A DNA stretch of 64,000 nt from Eubacterium sp. 1001713B170207_170306_E7 (lineage in GTDB: Bacteria > Bacillota > Clostridia > Eubacteriales > Eubacteriaceae). Under the pieces are notes generated by a model. It was given only the letters and a program-made list of their open reading frames with translations, made no database searches and had not been told where the DNA came from. A program made the position numbers and the translations under genes. Each line of letters starts with the position of its first letter. Positions within the stretch are counted from its first letter, which is position 1. Positions 53,065 through 61,676 of the stretch are shown piece after piece. The stretch lies in assembly GCF_015547515.1 (NCBI RefSeq), contig NZ_JADMVE010000001.1, positions 868,406 to 932,405 on the forward strand. The letters run 5' to 3'.

Positions 53065-54978
53065 TTAATCTAAAACCAAAGATTTATTCGCAATGTTCTG
53101 AGCCAGGCGATATTTAAATTCGTCAATTTTCAGAGTTTCCTGCTCGCCAGTATCGCGATTGCGGATACTCAGGCGTCCAGATTCGACCTCTTTATCGCCG
53201 ATAACCAGCATATACGGGATCTTCTGCATTTGCGCTTCACGAATACGGTAGCCGATCTTTTCATCCCTGAAGTCAATCTCTACTCGGATACCTGCATCTT
53301 CAAGCTTAGCGGCAATTTCTTTGGTAAATGCGTCGTGTGCATCTGACACCGGGATAAGCTGTACCTGTACCGGAGCCAGCCAAAGCGGAAATTTTCCGGC
53401 AAAGTGTTCAATTAAGATGCCGAGGAAACGTTCAATACTCCCGAAAATAGTACGGTGCAGGATAACCGGGCGATGCTTTTCACCGTCGCTGCCGACATAG
53501 GTTAAATCAAAACGTTCCGGCATCTGCATATCCAGCTGAATCGTGCCACACTGCCATGTACGGCCAATGCTGTCTTCCAGATGGAAGTCAATTTTAGGAC
53601 CGTAGAACGCTCCATCGCCAGGATTCAGCTGATAATCCATCCCTTTTGCTTCCAGCGCTTCACGCAGCGCCGCGGTTGCGACTTCCCAGTCTTCATCTTT
53701 GCCAATGGCCTTTTCCGGCTTGGTAGAGAGTTCAACCTTATACTTAAAGCCAAAAATATCATAGATCTCATTGGCCAGATCAATGATCCCGATCACCTCA
53801 TCCTTTACCTGGTCCATGGTCAGGAAGATATGCGCGTCATCCTGAGTAAAGGTACGGACACGCATGAGTCCATGAAGTGCTCCGTGGAGCTCGTGGCGGT
53901 GTACCTGGCCCAGCTCTCCCATACGCAGAGGCAGCTCACGGTAGCTGTGCTGTCTTGTTTTATAAACAAGCATGCCGCCCGGGCAGTTCATTGGCTTGAC
54001 CGCAAACTCCTGTCCGTCAATTTCAGTAAAATACATATTTTCTTTATAGTTATCCCAGTGGCCTGAGCGTCTCCACAGATCAGCATTCAGCATAATCGGT
54101 GTCTTGATTTCCTTATAGCCTTTTTTCGCATGTTCGGTGCGCCAGAAAGTTTCAAGCTCATTTCGCAGAACCATTCCCTTAGGATGGAAAAACGGGAATC
54201 CTGGTCCCTCTTCATGCATTGAGAAAAGGTCTAATTCTTTGCCCAGCTTACGGTGATCACGTTTTTTAGCTTCCTCCAAGCGCTGTAAATATTCGTCAAG
54301 CTCGGATTTTTTAGGAAAAGCAATCCCGTAGACACGTTGGAGCATTTTGTTATTGGCGTCACCATGCCAGTAGGCACCGGCAAGGCTCAAGAGCTTAAAC
54401 GCCTTAATCTGTGATGCGTTGCGGATATGAGGGCCTGCACACAGGTCAGCCCATTCACCCTGGCCATAGAAGGAAATGACCGCGTCCTCCGGCAGATTGT
54501 TGATCAGCTCGGTCTTATAGGTCTCACCCTCTGACTCTGCCCATTTCAGCGCATCCTCTCTGGATTTTGTATAGTATTCAATTTCAGGCGCTTCCTTAAC
54601 AATTTTCTTCATTTCCTTTTCGATCTTTTCAAGGTCTTCCGGTGTTAAGGTGTGGTCTAAATCAATGTCGTAGTAAAAGCCATTATCGATGGCCGGACCG
54701 ATGGTTAGCTGCGCTTCAGGCCAGATACGTTTGATGGCCTGAGCCATAAGGTGAGATGCAGAATGCCAGAAAGCATGCTTGCCGCCTTCAGAATCAAAGG
54801 TTAATAAGTTTAAATTACTGTCTTCAGTAATGGGCCTGCGGATGTCTACCAGCTCGCCGTTTAACTCGCCGGCCATTGTATTGCGCGCCAGTCCCTCGCT
54901 GATATCCTTCGCCACATCATAAACAGTGATTCCAGGTTCATACTGCTTAACAGAACCGTCTTTTAAAGTTATGTTCAT
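53065..54978 (-). CDS. thrS: Threonine-tRNA ligase
   Basis: A 637-residue class II synthetase. Order: TGS domain (1-60), editing domain with HSASHLMAQAIKR (about residue 72), catalytic core with the zinc site Cys in MNCPGGMLVYK (about residue 333), and motif 3 in HRTIFGSIERFLGILIEH, then a C-terminal anticodon domain. Normal length. Editing removes Ser mischarged on tRNA(Thr). Controlled by the T-box leader at 55051-55290. Confidence 0.97.
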   Translation of the reverse strand: MNITLKDGSVKQYEPGITVYDVAKDISEGLARNTMAGELNGELVDIRRPITEDSNLNLLTFDSEGGKHAFWHSASHLMAQAIKRIWPEAQLTIGPAIDNGFYYDIDLDHTLTPEDLEKIEKEMKKIVKEAPEIEYYTKSREDALKWAESEGETYKTELINNLPEDAVISFYGQGEWADLCAGPHIRNASQIKAFKLLSLAGAYWHGDANNKMLQRVYGIAFPKKSELDEYLQRLEEAKKRDHRKLGKELDLFSMHEEGPGFPFFHPKGMVLRNELETFWRTEHAKKGYKEIKTPIMLNADLWRRSGHWDNYKENMYFTEIDGQEFAVKPMNCPGGMLVYKTRQHSYRELPLRMGELGQVHRHELHGALHGLMRVRTFTQDDAHIFLTMDQVKDEVIGIIDLANEIYDIFGFKYKVELSTKPEKAIGKDEDWEVATAALREALEAKGMDYQLNPGDGAFYGPKIDFHLEDSIGRTWQCGTIQLDMQMPERFDLTYVGSDGEKHRPVILHRTIFGSIERFLGILIEHFAGKFPLWLAPVQVQLIPVSDAHDAFTKEIAAKLEDAGIRVEIDFRDEKIGYRIREAQMQKIPYMLVIGDKEVESGRLSIRNRDTGEQETLKIDEFKYRLAQNIANKSLVLD

Positions 54979-55050
54979 AAGATTACCTCCATAAAATTGA
55001 TAAGTTAATTTCGATTAAATCGATTATTTTCTTCTGAACGGAACAGAATA

Positions 55051-55290
55051 TTAAAAACGTCCCATTGTCGTTGACAATGGGACGTTCATTACGCGGTTCC
55101 ACCCAAATTGGTATACACGGTATACCCACTCTGATACTGATAACGGACAGTCTTCCGGTACTGCATTTGACAGCCAACTCGTGGGGGGGTCTTCAGTTAA
55201 GGATTGGCTGCGGCAATTCCACCATCATGCCTGCTCTCTGTTACCTTCGTTTAACTTACTCTTCCCAGTCATCATCTTTAAATGTTTAAT
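55051..55290 (-). ncRNA. Thr T-box leader of thrS
   Basis: T-box core GGGTGGAACCGCG at 55104-55092 on the minus strand. Stem I contains CTGAAG-ACC-CC with Thr codon ACC at 55190-55188. The terminator AACGTCCCATTGTC/GACAATGGGACGTT (55056-55086) with T tail competes with the antiterminator. The pheS leader shows the same layout with TTC. The rest of 54979-55450 carries the promoter of the next gene (about 55403-55420, GTTATAATACTATAATA). Confidence 0.92.
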
Positions 55291-55450
55291 TTATACACAG
55301 TATACCCCTAAACACCAAAAGATTCAACACCTTTTTGAAAATATTTATGTAAATTTAAATGGTTTTAAGTTAAACTTGAGGATGGACATTTATAAGCGTG
55401 ATCGTTATAATACTATAATAACCAATCATTACTATAAAGGAGTGATCATA

Positions 55451-56347
55451 TTGGATCTACACTTTTTAATCGGCCCATTGGTCGGCGCCGTTATTGGTCT
55501 TATCACCAATGGCATTGCCATACGCATGCTGTTCCGGCCACTGAAGCCAGTCAAATTTTGGGGCTGGACCCTTCCCTTCACACCCGGGATTATTCCAAAG
55601 GAAAAACCGCGAATAGCAAAATCCGTAGGTGCTGTCATCGGCTCTACACTTGTAAATGAAGAGGTTCTGAGCCGCGGCCTTTTGTCACCGGAAATGGACG
55701 CTAAAATCAGCGGTTATATTGATAACAAAATTGAAACCTACAAAGACAGCCCCATGACCATTCGCGAAGTTATCATTCATTATACTGACGAAGAAAAAAC
55801 CGAAGCGCTGGCAAATACCACCACTGAAAAAGCAACTGCCCTGCTTTACCGTAAGGTATGCCAGATGGATGTCGGCGATATAATCGCTGATGCGGCCATG
55901 GAAGAAATCAAAAACAATTCGCTTTTTTCAGCTTTTTCTTTTATGGTCAGTGACAATACCATGATTGGTATCCGTGAAAAGCTCAAGGAGACAATCAACA
56001 ATATGGTCTTTGAACGCGGCGAGGAAATAATCGGTAATCTGGTAAACCGCGAAAGCCATGAAATACTGGATTACAGTCTGGCTGAGCTCTATGAACGCTT
56101 TGGCTCAAGTGTGCCAAAAGTAAAGGAAAGTCTGCTTAAAGCCTATCATAATATGGTTGAAAATAACCTGTCCAAGGCGCTCGCCGCTCTGGATATTCCC
56201 CAGCTGGTAGAAGATCAGATCAATGGCTTCGATGTTCTGGAGATGGAAAAAATCATTCTGAGCATCATGAAAAAAGAACTAAACGCCATTATATGGCTCG
56301 GCGGTCTGTTGGGTATGATTATGGGCTTAATTATGAATTTCTTCTAA
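55451..56347 (+). CDS. DUF445 family membrane protein
   Basis: A 298-residue protein with a hydrophobic N-terminus (LHFLIGPLVGAVIGLITNGIAIRML), the DUF445 signature PFTPGIIPKEKPRIAKS, a long helical middle, and a C-terminal span (IIWLGGLLGMIMGLIMNFF). B. subtilis YheB/YtxB relatives are of unknown role, one being implicated in spore outer membrane. The TTG start has AAAGGAG eight bases before; the open frame runs 90 codons further into the T-box region without support. Confidence 0.85.
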   Translation: MDLHFLIGPLVGAVIGLITNGIAIRMLFRPLKPVKFWGWTLPFTPGIIPKEKPRIAKSVGAVIGSTLVNEEVLSRGLLSPEMDAKISGYIDNKIETYKDSPMTIREVIIHYTDEEKTEALANTTTEKATALLYRKVCQMDVGDIIADAAMEEIKNNSLFSAFSFMVSDNTMIGIREKLKETINNMVFERGEEIIGNLVNRESHEILDYSLAELYERFGSSVPKVKESLLKAYHNMVENNLSKALAALDIPQLVEDQINGFDVLEMEKIILSIMKKELNAIIWLGGLLGMIMGLIMNFF

Positions 56348-56399
56348 AAGCAATAAAAACGATTCTGAAAATGGTCAGAATCGTTTTTTATTGCTTTAT
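56347..56399. terminator. Long hairpin terminator after DUF445 gene
   Basis: AAAACGATTCTG / CAGAATCGTTTT arms, extended outward by AAAGCAAT/ATTGCTTT, giving over 20 paired bases with a T run. Confidence 0.88.
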
Positions 56400-56439
56400 T
56401 TTTTCTCAAAAGGGTATTTTAAAAGAAAAACCTTAAGGA

Positions 56440-58290
56440 GTGATCTCAATTATAAAAGCCATCAAAAATTTCTTTAAAGCATTGCCGAAAGCCTTACCCG
56501 CCATCGTTTTCGGTTTGTTACTTATGGGGTCTGTTATTCTGCTCTTCGGCCGGAGCAACGCGGTTATCGCTCTTGTTTTTCTTTTATACACCCAGACAAT
56601 GGTTAAAAACTGCCTGTCCATTGTTAATATGCTGCTTGACGCCCTGTGGCTGGTTGGTTACGCCATTTTAGGAACTCTGGTTTCTATGCATTTTGCCACA
56701 TTGATTATTTTTGGTTTTATACTGATTTTTTTCCTGATCTATGCCGATGCCAATGAGTTTCTAAAAACAAATTACTATATTCCCGGCATGGCCTTTATCC
56801 TTATGCAGATCAGCCCGGGAACACTGGCAGCACTTCCGATTCGTATTCTGGCCCTTCTTTACTGCCTGGCTGTCTGTACCGGAATAACGCTTCTGCTGCA
56901 AAAACGGCAAAAAACACCAGCCGTTGATCCTCTTATACAGGAAGCGCTCGCCTGCGCAGGAACTGGATTTAAATTATTGGGCCAAAAAATCAAAAAGGAA
57001 GATGAAGCAATCGATAAAAAGCTGGACGCCCTTTCCCAGAAGCTGAGCAGCAATATTTATCCCGCTGTTTTCAGACAAATGGGGTTGATGAACGGCAGAC
57101 AGAAATATACTTATGGTTTAATGCTCTGCCTCGAACAACTGGGACAAGTACTCCAGGCTATCGGCGCAGCTTCACAAGAGCTTCCCACCAGTGATCAGGC
57201 TCAATTCTCTGTTTTGGGGGATCGAATGGAAAAAGCAGAAGATCCCCAATTATTAGCAGCTGATCTGCAGGCATTTCTAAAAAGGCCATCCCTAACCGAA
57301 AATCGCCTGAATCGGGAGCTTCTGTTGATTCTTGAGACACTTCGGGACCGTCTGCTGGATGACAGTCACCGCACAGATCTTAACACTTCCATTAAAGAGG
57401 GGCTTCGTTACAAGTCCTTCAGCCTGCGCCGCCGGTTCAGTCTCGATTTTTTTCAGATGCGTTTCGCACTGCAGACCGCTGTGATTGTCACTGCCTGTAC
57501 TGCTGTCGCACACTATATTCCGTATTGGTTCAATATTCCGCTCAATGAGTGGCATGGCTACTGGATACCGCTTATGGGGTATTTATCTGCCAGTATCTAT
57601 ATCCGCGACACACTGAGAAAAGCAGCCTTTAAGGTTACAGGCACCATTCTGGGAATGATTTTCTTTGTTCTTGTTACACAGTATATCCCAGCGTCCATCC
57701 GCCTGCCGCTTACCGTCGCTATTGGTCTGGTTTTTATGCTGACCATAAAAAGCTCGATTGTCAGTACCATGATCAGTACACAAATGACCTCCGTTATGTT
57801 TTTGCCACAACTGGGCGTCATGGACCTGGTATTATTCCGGGTTTTCTGTGTTATTGGAGGTGTCTCCATCGCAGTACTTGGAGGAATCTTTATCTTCAGA
57901 ACACGCAAACAGGACGTCTTTCGATATGAGCTCACCAGCCTTTTTAAATCGGATTTGTTTATTCTCTATAATCTGTGGAATCTTGCAGAAAAGCAGGAAG
58001 CCGGTCCTTTGCTTTATGAGAACCTTCTGAACCTCCACCTGGTCGGCGGACAGCTGGAAAGTTTATCAGGGCAGCAGAAGCTTGTTCCAGCAAAGGTCTT
58101 TGAAAAAATAATGAATAAAAACCGGCACTTTTTGGCAGTGGCTGTTCATCTAAGCATGTACTTGAGTGTAAAGGGAATCTCTCCAAAGCAATGGCAGCAC
58201 GTAAAAGATGAAATTCATGAAGCTGGCGAAACGCTTCAAAAAACTTTTGATACAACCAAGAACAACACAGAAAAAAGCAGTCAGGGTTGA
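56440..58290 (+). CDS. FUSC-family membrane protein (aromatic acid exporter type)
   Basis: A 616-residue protein with two membrane blocks (about residues 15-150 and 345-480), each of five to six spans, separated and followed by cytoplasmic helical regions. This layout, including WHGYWIPLMGYLSASIYIRDT in the second block, matches FUSC/YccS-like proteins thought to export aromatic carboxylates. The GTG used (56440) overlaps AAGGAG; an ATT at 56449 has ideal spacing, so the true start may be unusual. No substrate evidence. Confidence 0.83.
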   Translation: MISIIKAIKNFFKALPKALPAIVFGLLLMGSVILLFGRSNAVIALVFLLYTQTMVKNCLSIVNMLLDALWLVGYAILGTLVSMHFATLIIFGFILIFFLIYADANEFLKTNYYIPGMAFILMQISPGTLAALPIRILALLYCLAVCTGITLLLQKRQKTPAVDPLIQEALACAGTGFKLLGQKIKKEDEAIDKKLDALSQKLSSNIYPAVFRQMGLMNGRQKYTYGLMLCLEQLGQVLQAIGAASQELPTSDQAQFSVLGDRMEKAEDPQLLAADLQAFLKRPSLTENRLNRELLLILETLRDRLLDDSHRTDLNTSIKEGLRYKSFSLRRRFSLDFFQMRFALQTAVIVTACTAVAHYIPYWFNIPLNEWHGYWIPLMGYLSASIYIRDTLRKAAFKVTGTILGMIFFVLVTQYIPASIRLPLTVAIGLVFMLTIKSSIVSTMISTQMTSVMFLPQLGVMDLVLFRVFCVIGGVSIAVLGGIFIFRTRKQDVFRYELTSLFKSDLFILYNLWNLAEKQEAGPLLYENLLNLHLVGGQLESLSGQQKLVPAKVFEKIMNKNRHFLAVAVHLSMYLSVKGISPKQWQHVKDEIHEAGETLQKTFDTTKNNTEKSSQG

Positions 58291-58329
58291 ATCCTTTCTC
58301 AAAAACAGCTATAATAAAACGGAATCAAA

Positions 58330-58416
58330 CATGGGGAGCTTGCTGCAGCGGGCTGAGAGGAGGCTATGTCGCTTCGACCCACAACCTGATTTGGATAATG
58401 CCAACGCAGGGACAGT
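58330..58416 (+). ncRNA. TPP riboswitch (THI element)
   Basis: GGGGAGCTTG (58333-58342), GGCTGAGAGG (58351-58360), ACCTGATTTGGATAATGCCA (58384-58403) and GCAGGGA (58407-58413) match the thiamine pyrophosphate aptamer in order. It precedes thiW by 66 bases. Confidence 0.96.
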
Positions 58417-58422
58417 ATCGCA

Positions 58423-58465
58423 TTTTGGGGGTATGCCGCCGCGTGGGCCTATCCCATTTTTGTTT
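58423..58465 (+). terminator. Candidate terminator of the TPP riboswitch
   Basis: GGGGGTATGCC / GGGCCTATCCCA can pair with mismatches, followed by TTTTTGTTT. The pairing is imperfect, so this could be a terminator or a ribosome-site control element. Confidence 0.5.
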
Positions 58466-58482
58466 ATCTGGAGGCTTCTAAC

Positions 58483-59004
58483 ATGGAAAAAAATCATGTG
58501 CGGAAATTGACAATGGCAGGGATTCTTATCGCAGTAGGTGTCGTCTGCTCTCCCTTTAGTATTCCTCTTGGAGCGGCACGGTGTTTTCCTGTTCAGCATA
58601 TGGTTAATATTCTCTCCGCGGTGTTCCTTGGTCCCTTTTATGGTGTTTCAATGGCTTTTATTACGAGTCTTATACGAGTGATGCTTGGAACCGGCAGTCT
58701 GCTGGCATTTCCCGGCAGCATGTGTGGTGCTTTGATTTGCGGACTGGTTTTTCGTTACACTAAAAAGCTGACACTAACTTATCTGGGTGAGCTTTTTGGA
58801 ACCAGTATCCTTGGCGCCCTCGCAGCGTACCCGGTTGCGACAATGGTCATGGGAAAAGAGGCGGCTTTATTCGCTTATGTCGTCCCCTTCTTTATCAGCT
58901 GTATCGGCGGCGTGGTCTTGGGCGCTGTTTTAGTGACGGCTGTTCAGAAGACCGGTGTTATGAAGCATCTTTTAGATAATAAAACAGACATCACATTGCG
59001 GTGA
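58483..59004 (+). CDS. thiW: ECF transporter S-component ThiW
   Basis: A 173-residue membrane protein with five to six spans. LGAARCFPVQHMVNILSAVFLGP and GSMCGALICGLVFRY are typical of ThiW, the S-component for thiamine precursors such as the hydroxyethylthiazole moiety. It depends on a shared Ecf energising module elsewhere. Control by the TPP riboswitch fits: thiamine sufficiency stops uptake. Confidence 0.93.
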   Translation: MEKNHVRKLTMAGILIAVGVVCSPFSIPLGAARCFPVQHMVNILSAVFLGPFYGVSMAFITSLIRVMLGTGSLLAFPGSMCGALICGLVFRYTKKLTLTYLGELFGTSILGALAAYPVATMVMGKEAALFAYVVPFFISCIGGVVLGAVLVTAVQKTGVMKHLLDNKTDITLR

Positions 59005-59057
59005 AACCCGTCATTTCGCTGCACACGCTGTTATTGCAGAACTTTATACCTGTTGCC

Positions 59058-59083
59058 GGGACCTGTAAAGGTCTCTTTTTTTA
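59058..59083 (+). terminator. thiW terminator
   Basis: GGGACCT-GTA-AGGTCTC stem (one G-T pair) with a run of seven Ts. Confidence 0.75.
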
Positions 59084-59446
59084 TACACTCACCTCTTTTT
59101 CCTTGAGCGCTTCAAAAGTTTCCAGGCTTAGAACATGCTCCAAACGGCAGGCATCCCGCTCAGCTGTCTTGGCCGATATGCCAAGAAAATAAACCAGGAA
59201 GTCGCGAATACGTAAATACCTTTCGTAAATATTCAAAGCTTCTTTAAGCCCCATTTCCGTTAAACAGACATTGTTGTTTTCCACTCTCACCAGTTTATTC
59301 GCTTCTAAAAGCTTAACCATATAGCTGACGCTGGCTTTTGTAAAGCCAAGAAAATCTGCAATATCCGTTTTTCTTACCTTGTCGAGCCTTTGATGAAGAA
59401 CCAGAATTGCCTTAAGATAATTCTCGCCCGCTGAATAATTTGTCAT
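59081..59446 (-). CDS. DtxR/MntR-family metal-responsive regulator
   Basis: A 121-residue DtxR-type repressor: winged helix KTDIADFLGFTKASVSYMVKLLEANKLV and dimerisation part with metal-site-like YERYLRIRDFLVYFLGI and DACRLEHVLS, but no SH3-like third domain. MntR-like proteins of this size sense Mn2+ or Fe2+. The downstream ATG is used, nine bases from AGGAG; one ATG lies two codons earlier. No metal transporter is adjacent. Confidence 0.82.
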   Translation of the reverse strand: MTNYSAGENYLKAILVLHQRLDKVRKTDIADFLGFTKASVSYMVKLLEANKLVRVENNNVCLTEMGLKEALNIYERYLRIRDFLVYFLGISAKTAERDACRLEHVLSLETFEALKEKEVSV

Positions 59447-59474
59447 GGACATTCTCTCCTCATTACTATATTTG

Positions 59475-59542
59475 AGTGAATTCATTCACTTATAGAATAA
59501 CCCAGCTTCTTTTTATTGTCAAGAAAAAAATGAATGCATTCA
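59475..59542 (-). promoter_or_regulatory. dtxR-like promoter flanked by two dyads
   Basis: Minus-strand TTGACA (59522-59517), 17 bp, TATTCT (59499-59494). AGTGAAT-TC-ATTCACT (59475-59490) lies just past the -10; TGAATGCATTCA (59531-59542) lies upstream of the -35. Autoregulation or control by the neighbouring TetR is likely. Confidence 0.72.
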
Positions 59543-59598
59543 CTCGTCAAAAAAACAAAAAACCACTCAGTTTTTACCAAGTGGTTCCTCAAGATTTT

Positions 59599-60279
59599 TT
59601 ATTCTCTTTTATTCCAAGCTAAGAGGCGTTCAGGATCATCTATTTTCAAAAGATCGACCAGCATTTTTCGAATAAAAATAACGAAGTGATGAATATAATC
59701 TTCAATATTTTCAGCCGGAATCTCTTCATGAAAGGTATGCAGCATGCCAAAAACAATAAATCTTGTAGTGGTCTCTAGGTTCTCACAGTGAAACTCACCC
59801 TCCTGAATTCCCTGTTCCATAACCGGAATCAGATTTTCGACCATTTTGGCTGCAACCTTGTCAATTCGGCTGGTTCTTATCTCAGTCGTTTCGTGATAAT
59901 TAGCCTCAAATTCTTTATGCCTCAGCGTATAATCAAAAAGATCCTTGATAAAGTAATTGAGTTTATCAACCGCAGACATACCGGGTTCCATTGGTATCTG
60001 GGTCTGCTGGAGGGATTCGCTGGCATAAAGCTCGCAGGCGGCCTCAAAAATCTCTGTTTTGGATTTAAAATAACGGTAGCATAATCCTACAGACACATTC
60101 ATCTGCGCAGCGATATCCTGAATGGTTGTGTTCTCAAAACCTTTTTTAGAGAACAGCAAAAAGGCCGTTCGGATAATTTCCTGCCGCCGCTCCATTGGTT
60201 TTTTGGATATACGTGGCCGTGTCGGGCTGTTTGGCGCGTTTCCTCTATGATTATGCGTATGGTTTCGACGTTGTGACAT
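59599..60279 (-). CDS. TetR/AcrR-family regulator
   Basis: A 226-residue repressor. A basic N-terminal extension of about 25 residues (RRNHTHNHRGN) precedes the helix-turn-helix (TTIQDIAAQMNVSVGLCYRYFKSKTEIFE). The C-terminal part resembles TetR ligand domains with no known inducer. Its promoter carries the dyad AGTGAAT-AA-ATTCATT, nearly the same as the one on the dtxR-like gene. GGAGGC-like site precedes the ATG. Confidence 0.87.
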   Translation of the reverse strand: MSQRRNHTHNHRGNAPNSPTRPRISKKPMERRQEIIRTAFLLFSKKGFENTTIQDIAAQMNVSVGLCYRYFKSKTEIFEAACELYASESLQQTQIPMEPGMSAVDKLNYFIKDLFDYTLRHKEFEANYHETTEIRTSRIDKVAAKMVENLIPVMEQGIQEGEFHCENLETTTRFIVFGMLHTFHEEIPAENIEDYIHHFVIFIRKMLVDLLKIDDPERLLAWNKRE

Positions 60280-60299
60280 AATAAGCCTCCGGTAATATC

Positions 60300-60341
60300 A
60301 GTGAATAAATTCATTATTGCCGACTTGCACGACTTTGTCAA
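60300..60341 (-). promoter_or_regulatory. Promoter and dyad of the TetR gene at 59599
   Basis: Minus-strand TTGACA (60341-60336), 17 bp, AATAAT (60318-60313), with TGAATAAATTCA (60302-60313) just past the -10. The rest of 60342-60505 shows no gene or clear structure. Confidence 0.72.
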
Positions 60342-60505
60342 GATTTTTGACTGCCGCTATTTTATCTTATCGATCAGGTTAAATAAAGATCGTATTTCTC
60401 TTATTTGTGGTATAATGCTCTCATTGCAGCTGTATTTTCGATCTTTGGCCTGTTTTATAATAAAGGGCGTGGAAAAGGCGCCTTTGTTTTCCTTTGACTG
60501 CAAAT

Positions 60506-61069
60506 CTATTTGGTTTTTTCCACTTTCTGTTTATTCAGTTTTATTGATATGCCTCTGTTTTCTGCCATGGTCTGAAAGAGCTGTACTGCCTGCCGGGCTT
60601 TTTCCTTGAGCGCTCCCTCTGGATTAATTTCATCTTTTATTTGCGTCAGCACAAGCTTTATGTCCTCAAGCTCTAAAAGATTCACAGCAGGACAGAAAAA
60701 GGTTTTCCGTCTGCCGTCGTTATAATGCGTTAAAAGGCAGCTCAAAATTTCGATTTTTTCGTTCAGCATTGTCTTGTAGCTTTCCAGGCCTTCCTGCTCA
60801 GCCCTTTGAAAGTCCTTTAAGACATGACGATAGGTAATAAAGCTGTCATAAGGATTCAATGTCTCATATCGCTCGCAGGGATAGCTGCTGCATTGAAAGC
60901 AAAATTCAATATGATCATGCTCCTGGCTGCATCTTTTTACCGCACAGGAGTGATGACCTTTGCCGCCGCAGCCTGGGCAGCCGGCTCCCTCTACGTGGTA
61001 CATCGGGCACAGCCCGCAGTTAAGACCGCACAGAGAAAACTGCGGATATACCCGTTCGTTTTTTTTCAT
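60506..61069 (-). CDS. DUF3795 cysteine-rich protein
   Basis: A 187-residue protein. The first 60 residues have many cysteines (LCGLNCGLCPMYHVEGAGCPGCGG, then CAVKRCSQEH, CFQCSSYPCERY), the DUF3795 pattern, which probably binds metal ions or a cluster. The rest is helical with no motif. DUF3795 proteins are widespread in anaerobes and mostly unstudied. Confidence 0.85.
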   Translation of the reverse strand: MKKNERVYPQFSLCGLNCGLCPMYHVEGAGCPGCGGKGHHSCAVKRCSQEHDHIEFCFQCSSYPCERYETLNPYDSFITYRHVLKDFQRAEQEGLESYKTMLNEKIEILSCLLTHYNDGRRKTFFCPAVNLLELEDIKLVLTQIKDEINPEGALKEKARQAVQLFQTMAENRGISIKLNKQKVEKTK

Positions 61070-61103
61070 TAAATTTTCTCCTTAGGCTTTTTCTCAGGCC
61101 GGC

Positions 61104-61589
61104 TCATATTCCAGCACCGTTTAAATTCTCAGCTGTTTCGGTGTCAACCCTGTATATTCTGGAAGAACCTCCCCAGGGATGGTAGCCGGTTCCGATGTAT
61201 TCGTAGCCATAGCGTTCGTAAAAACCAACATGATCAGTACAGATATAAACATAAGAATAACCGGCCTTTCCAGCATCTTCACGCGCGCGTTCGAGCAGAC
61301 GGGCGGCGTAAGCATTCCCTCTGTAGGATGCTTCAATATAAAGAGCGCACACCCAGGGCCATAGATCCATTCGGCTTACAAAATCGTTGGTAATCAAACC
61401 GGCTCCGCCGATAATCGTATCGCCGTCCAGCAGAAGATACCAACGTGGCAGTGGTGATTCTGTTGTAAGCCCATGGACAATACAATCCTCATATATCATT
61501 TTGTTAGCATCTGTTCCCCACCGATTTTGAAAAAAATCAATGGCGGCCTGTGTATAGATGGGCTCTTCCCTTAATGATATGACCTTCAT
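61104..61589 (-). CDS. GNAT-family N-acetyltransferase
   Basis: A 161-residue acetyltransferase. The acetyl-CoA loop (Q/R-x-x-G-x-G/A) appears as YRGNAYAARLLERA (about residue 97), preceded by the strand LWPWVCALYIEASY. Residues YVYICTDHVGFYERYGYEYIG form the C-terminal motif. Substrate unknown. Stands between DUF3795 and the asr genes. Confidence 0.88.
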   Translation of the reverse strand: MKVISLREEPIYTQAAIDFFQNRWGTDANKMIYEDCIVHGLTTESPLPRWYLLLDGDTIIGGAGLITNDFVSRMDLWPWVCALYIEASYRGNAYAARLLERAREDAGKAGYSYVYICTDHVGFYERYGYEYIGTGYHPWGGSSRIYRVDTETAENLNGAGI

Positions 61590-61676
61590 GCCTCTACCTC
61601 CTGTTTATCAATTACCCCTATCTTAACATAGAAAAGGGCCCGGAACAAACACCCGTGCCTCTTATCTTCGTATTTT

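Noticed and set aside
55181-55450. 90-codon N-terminal extension of the DUF445 gene
   Set aside because: It overlaps the thrS T-box leader on the other strand and lacks a ribosome site; the TTG at 55451 has one.
58208-58510. 100-codon plus-strand frame over the riboswitch
   Set aside because: It covers the TPP aptamer, a structured RNA, and has no homology.
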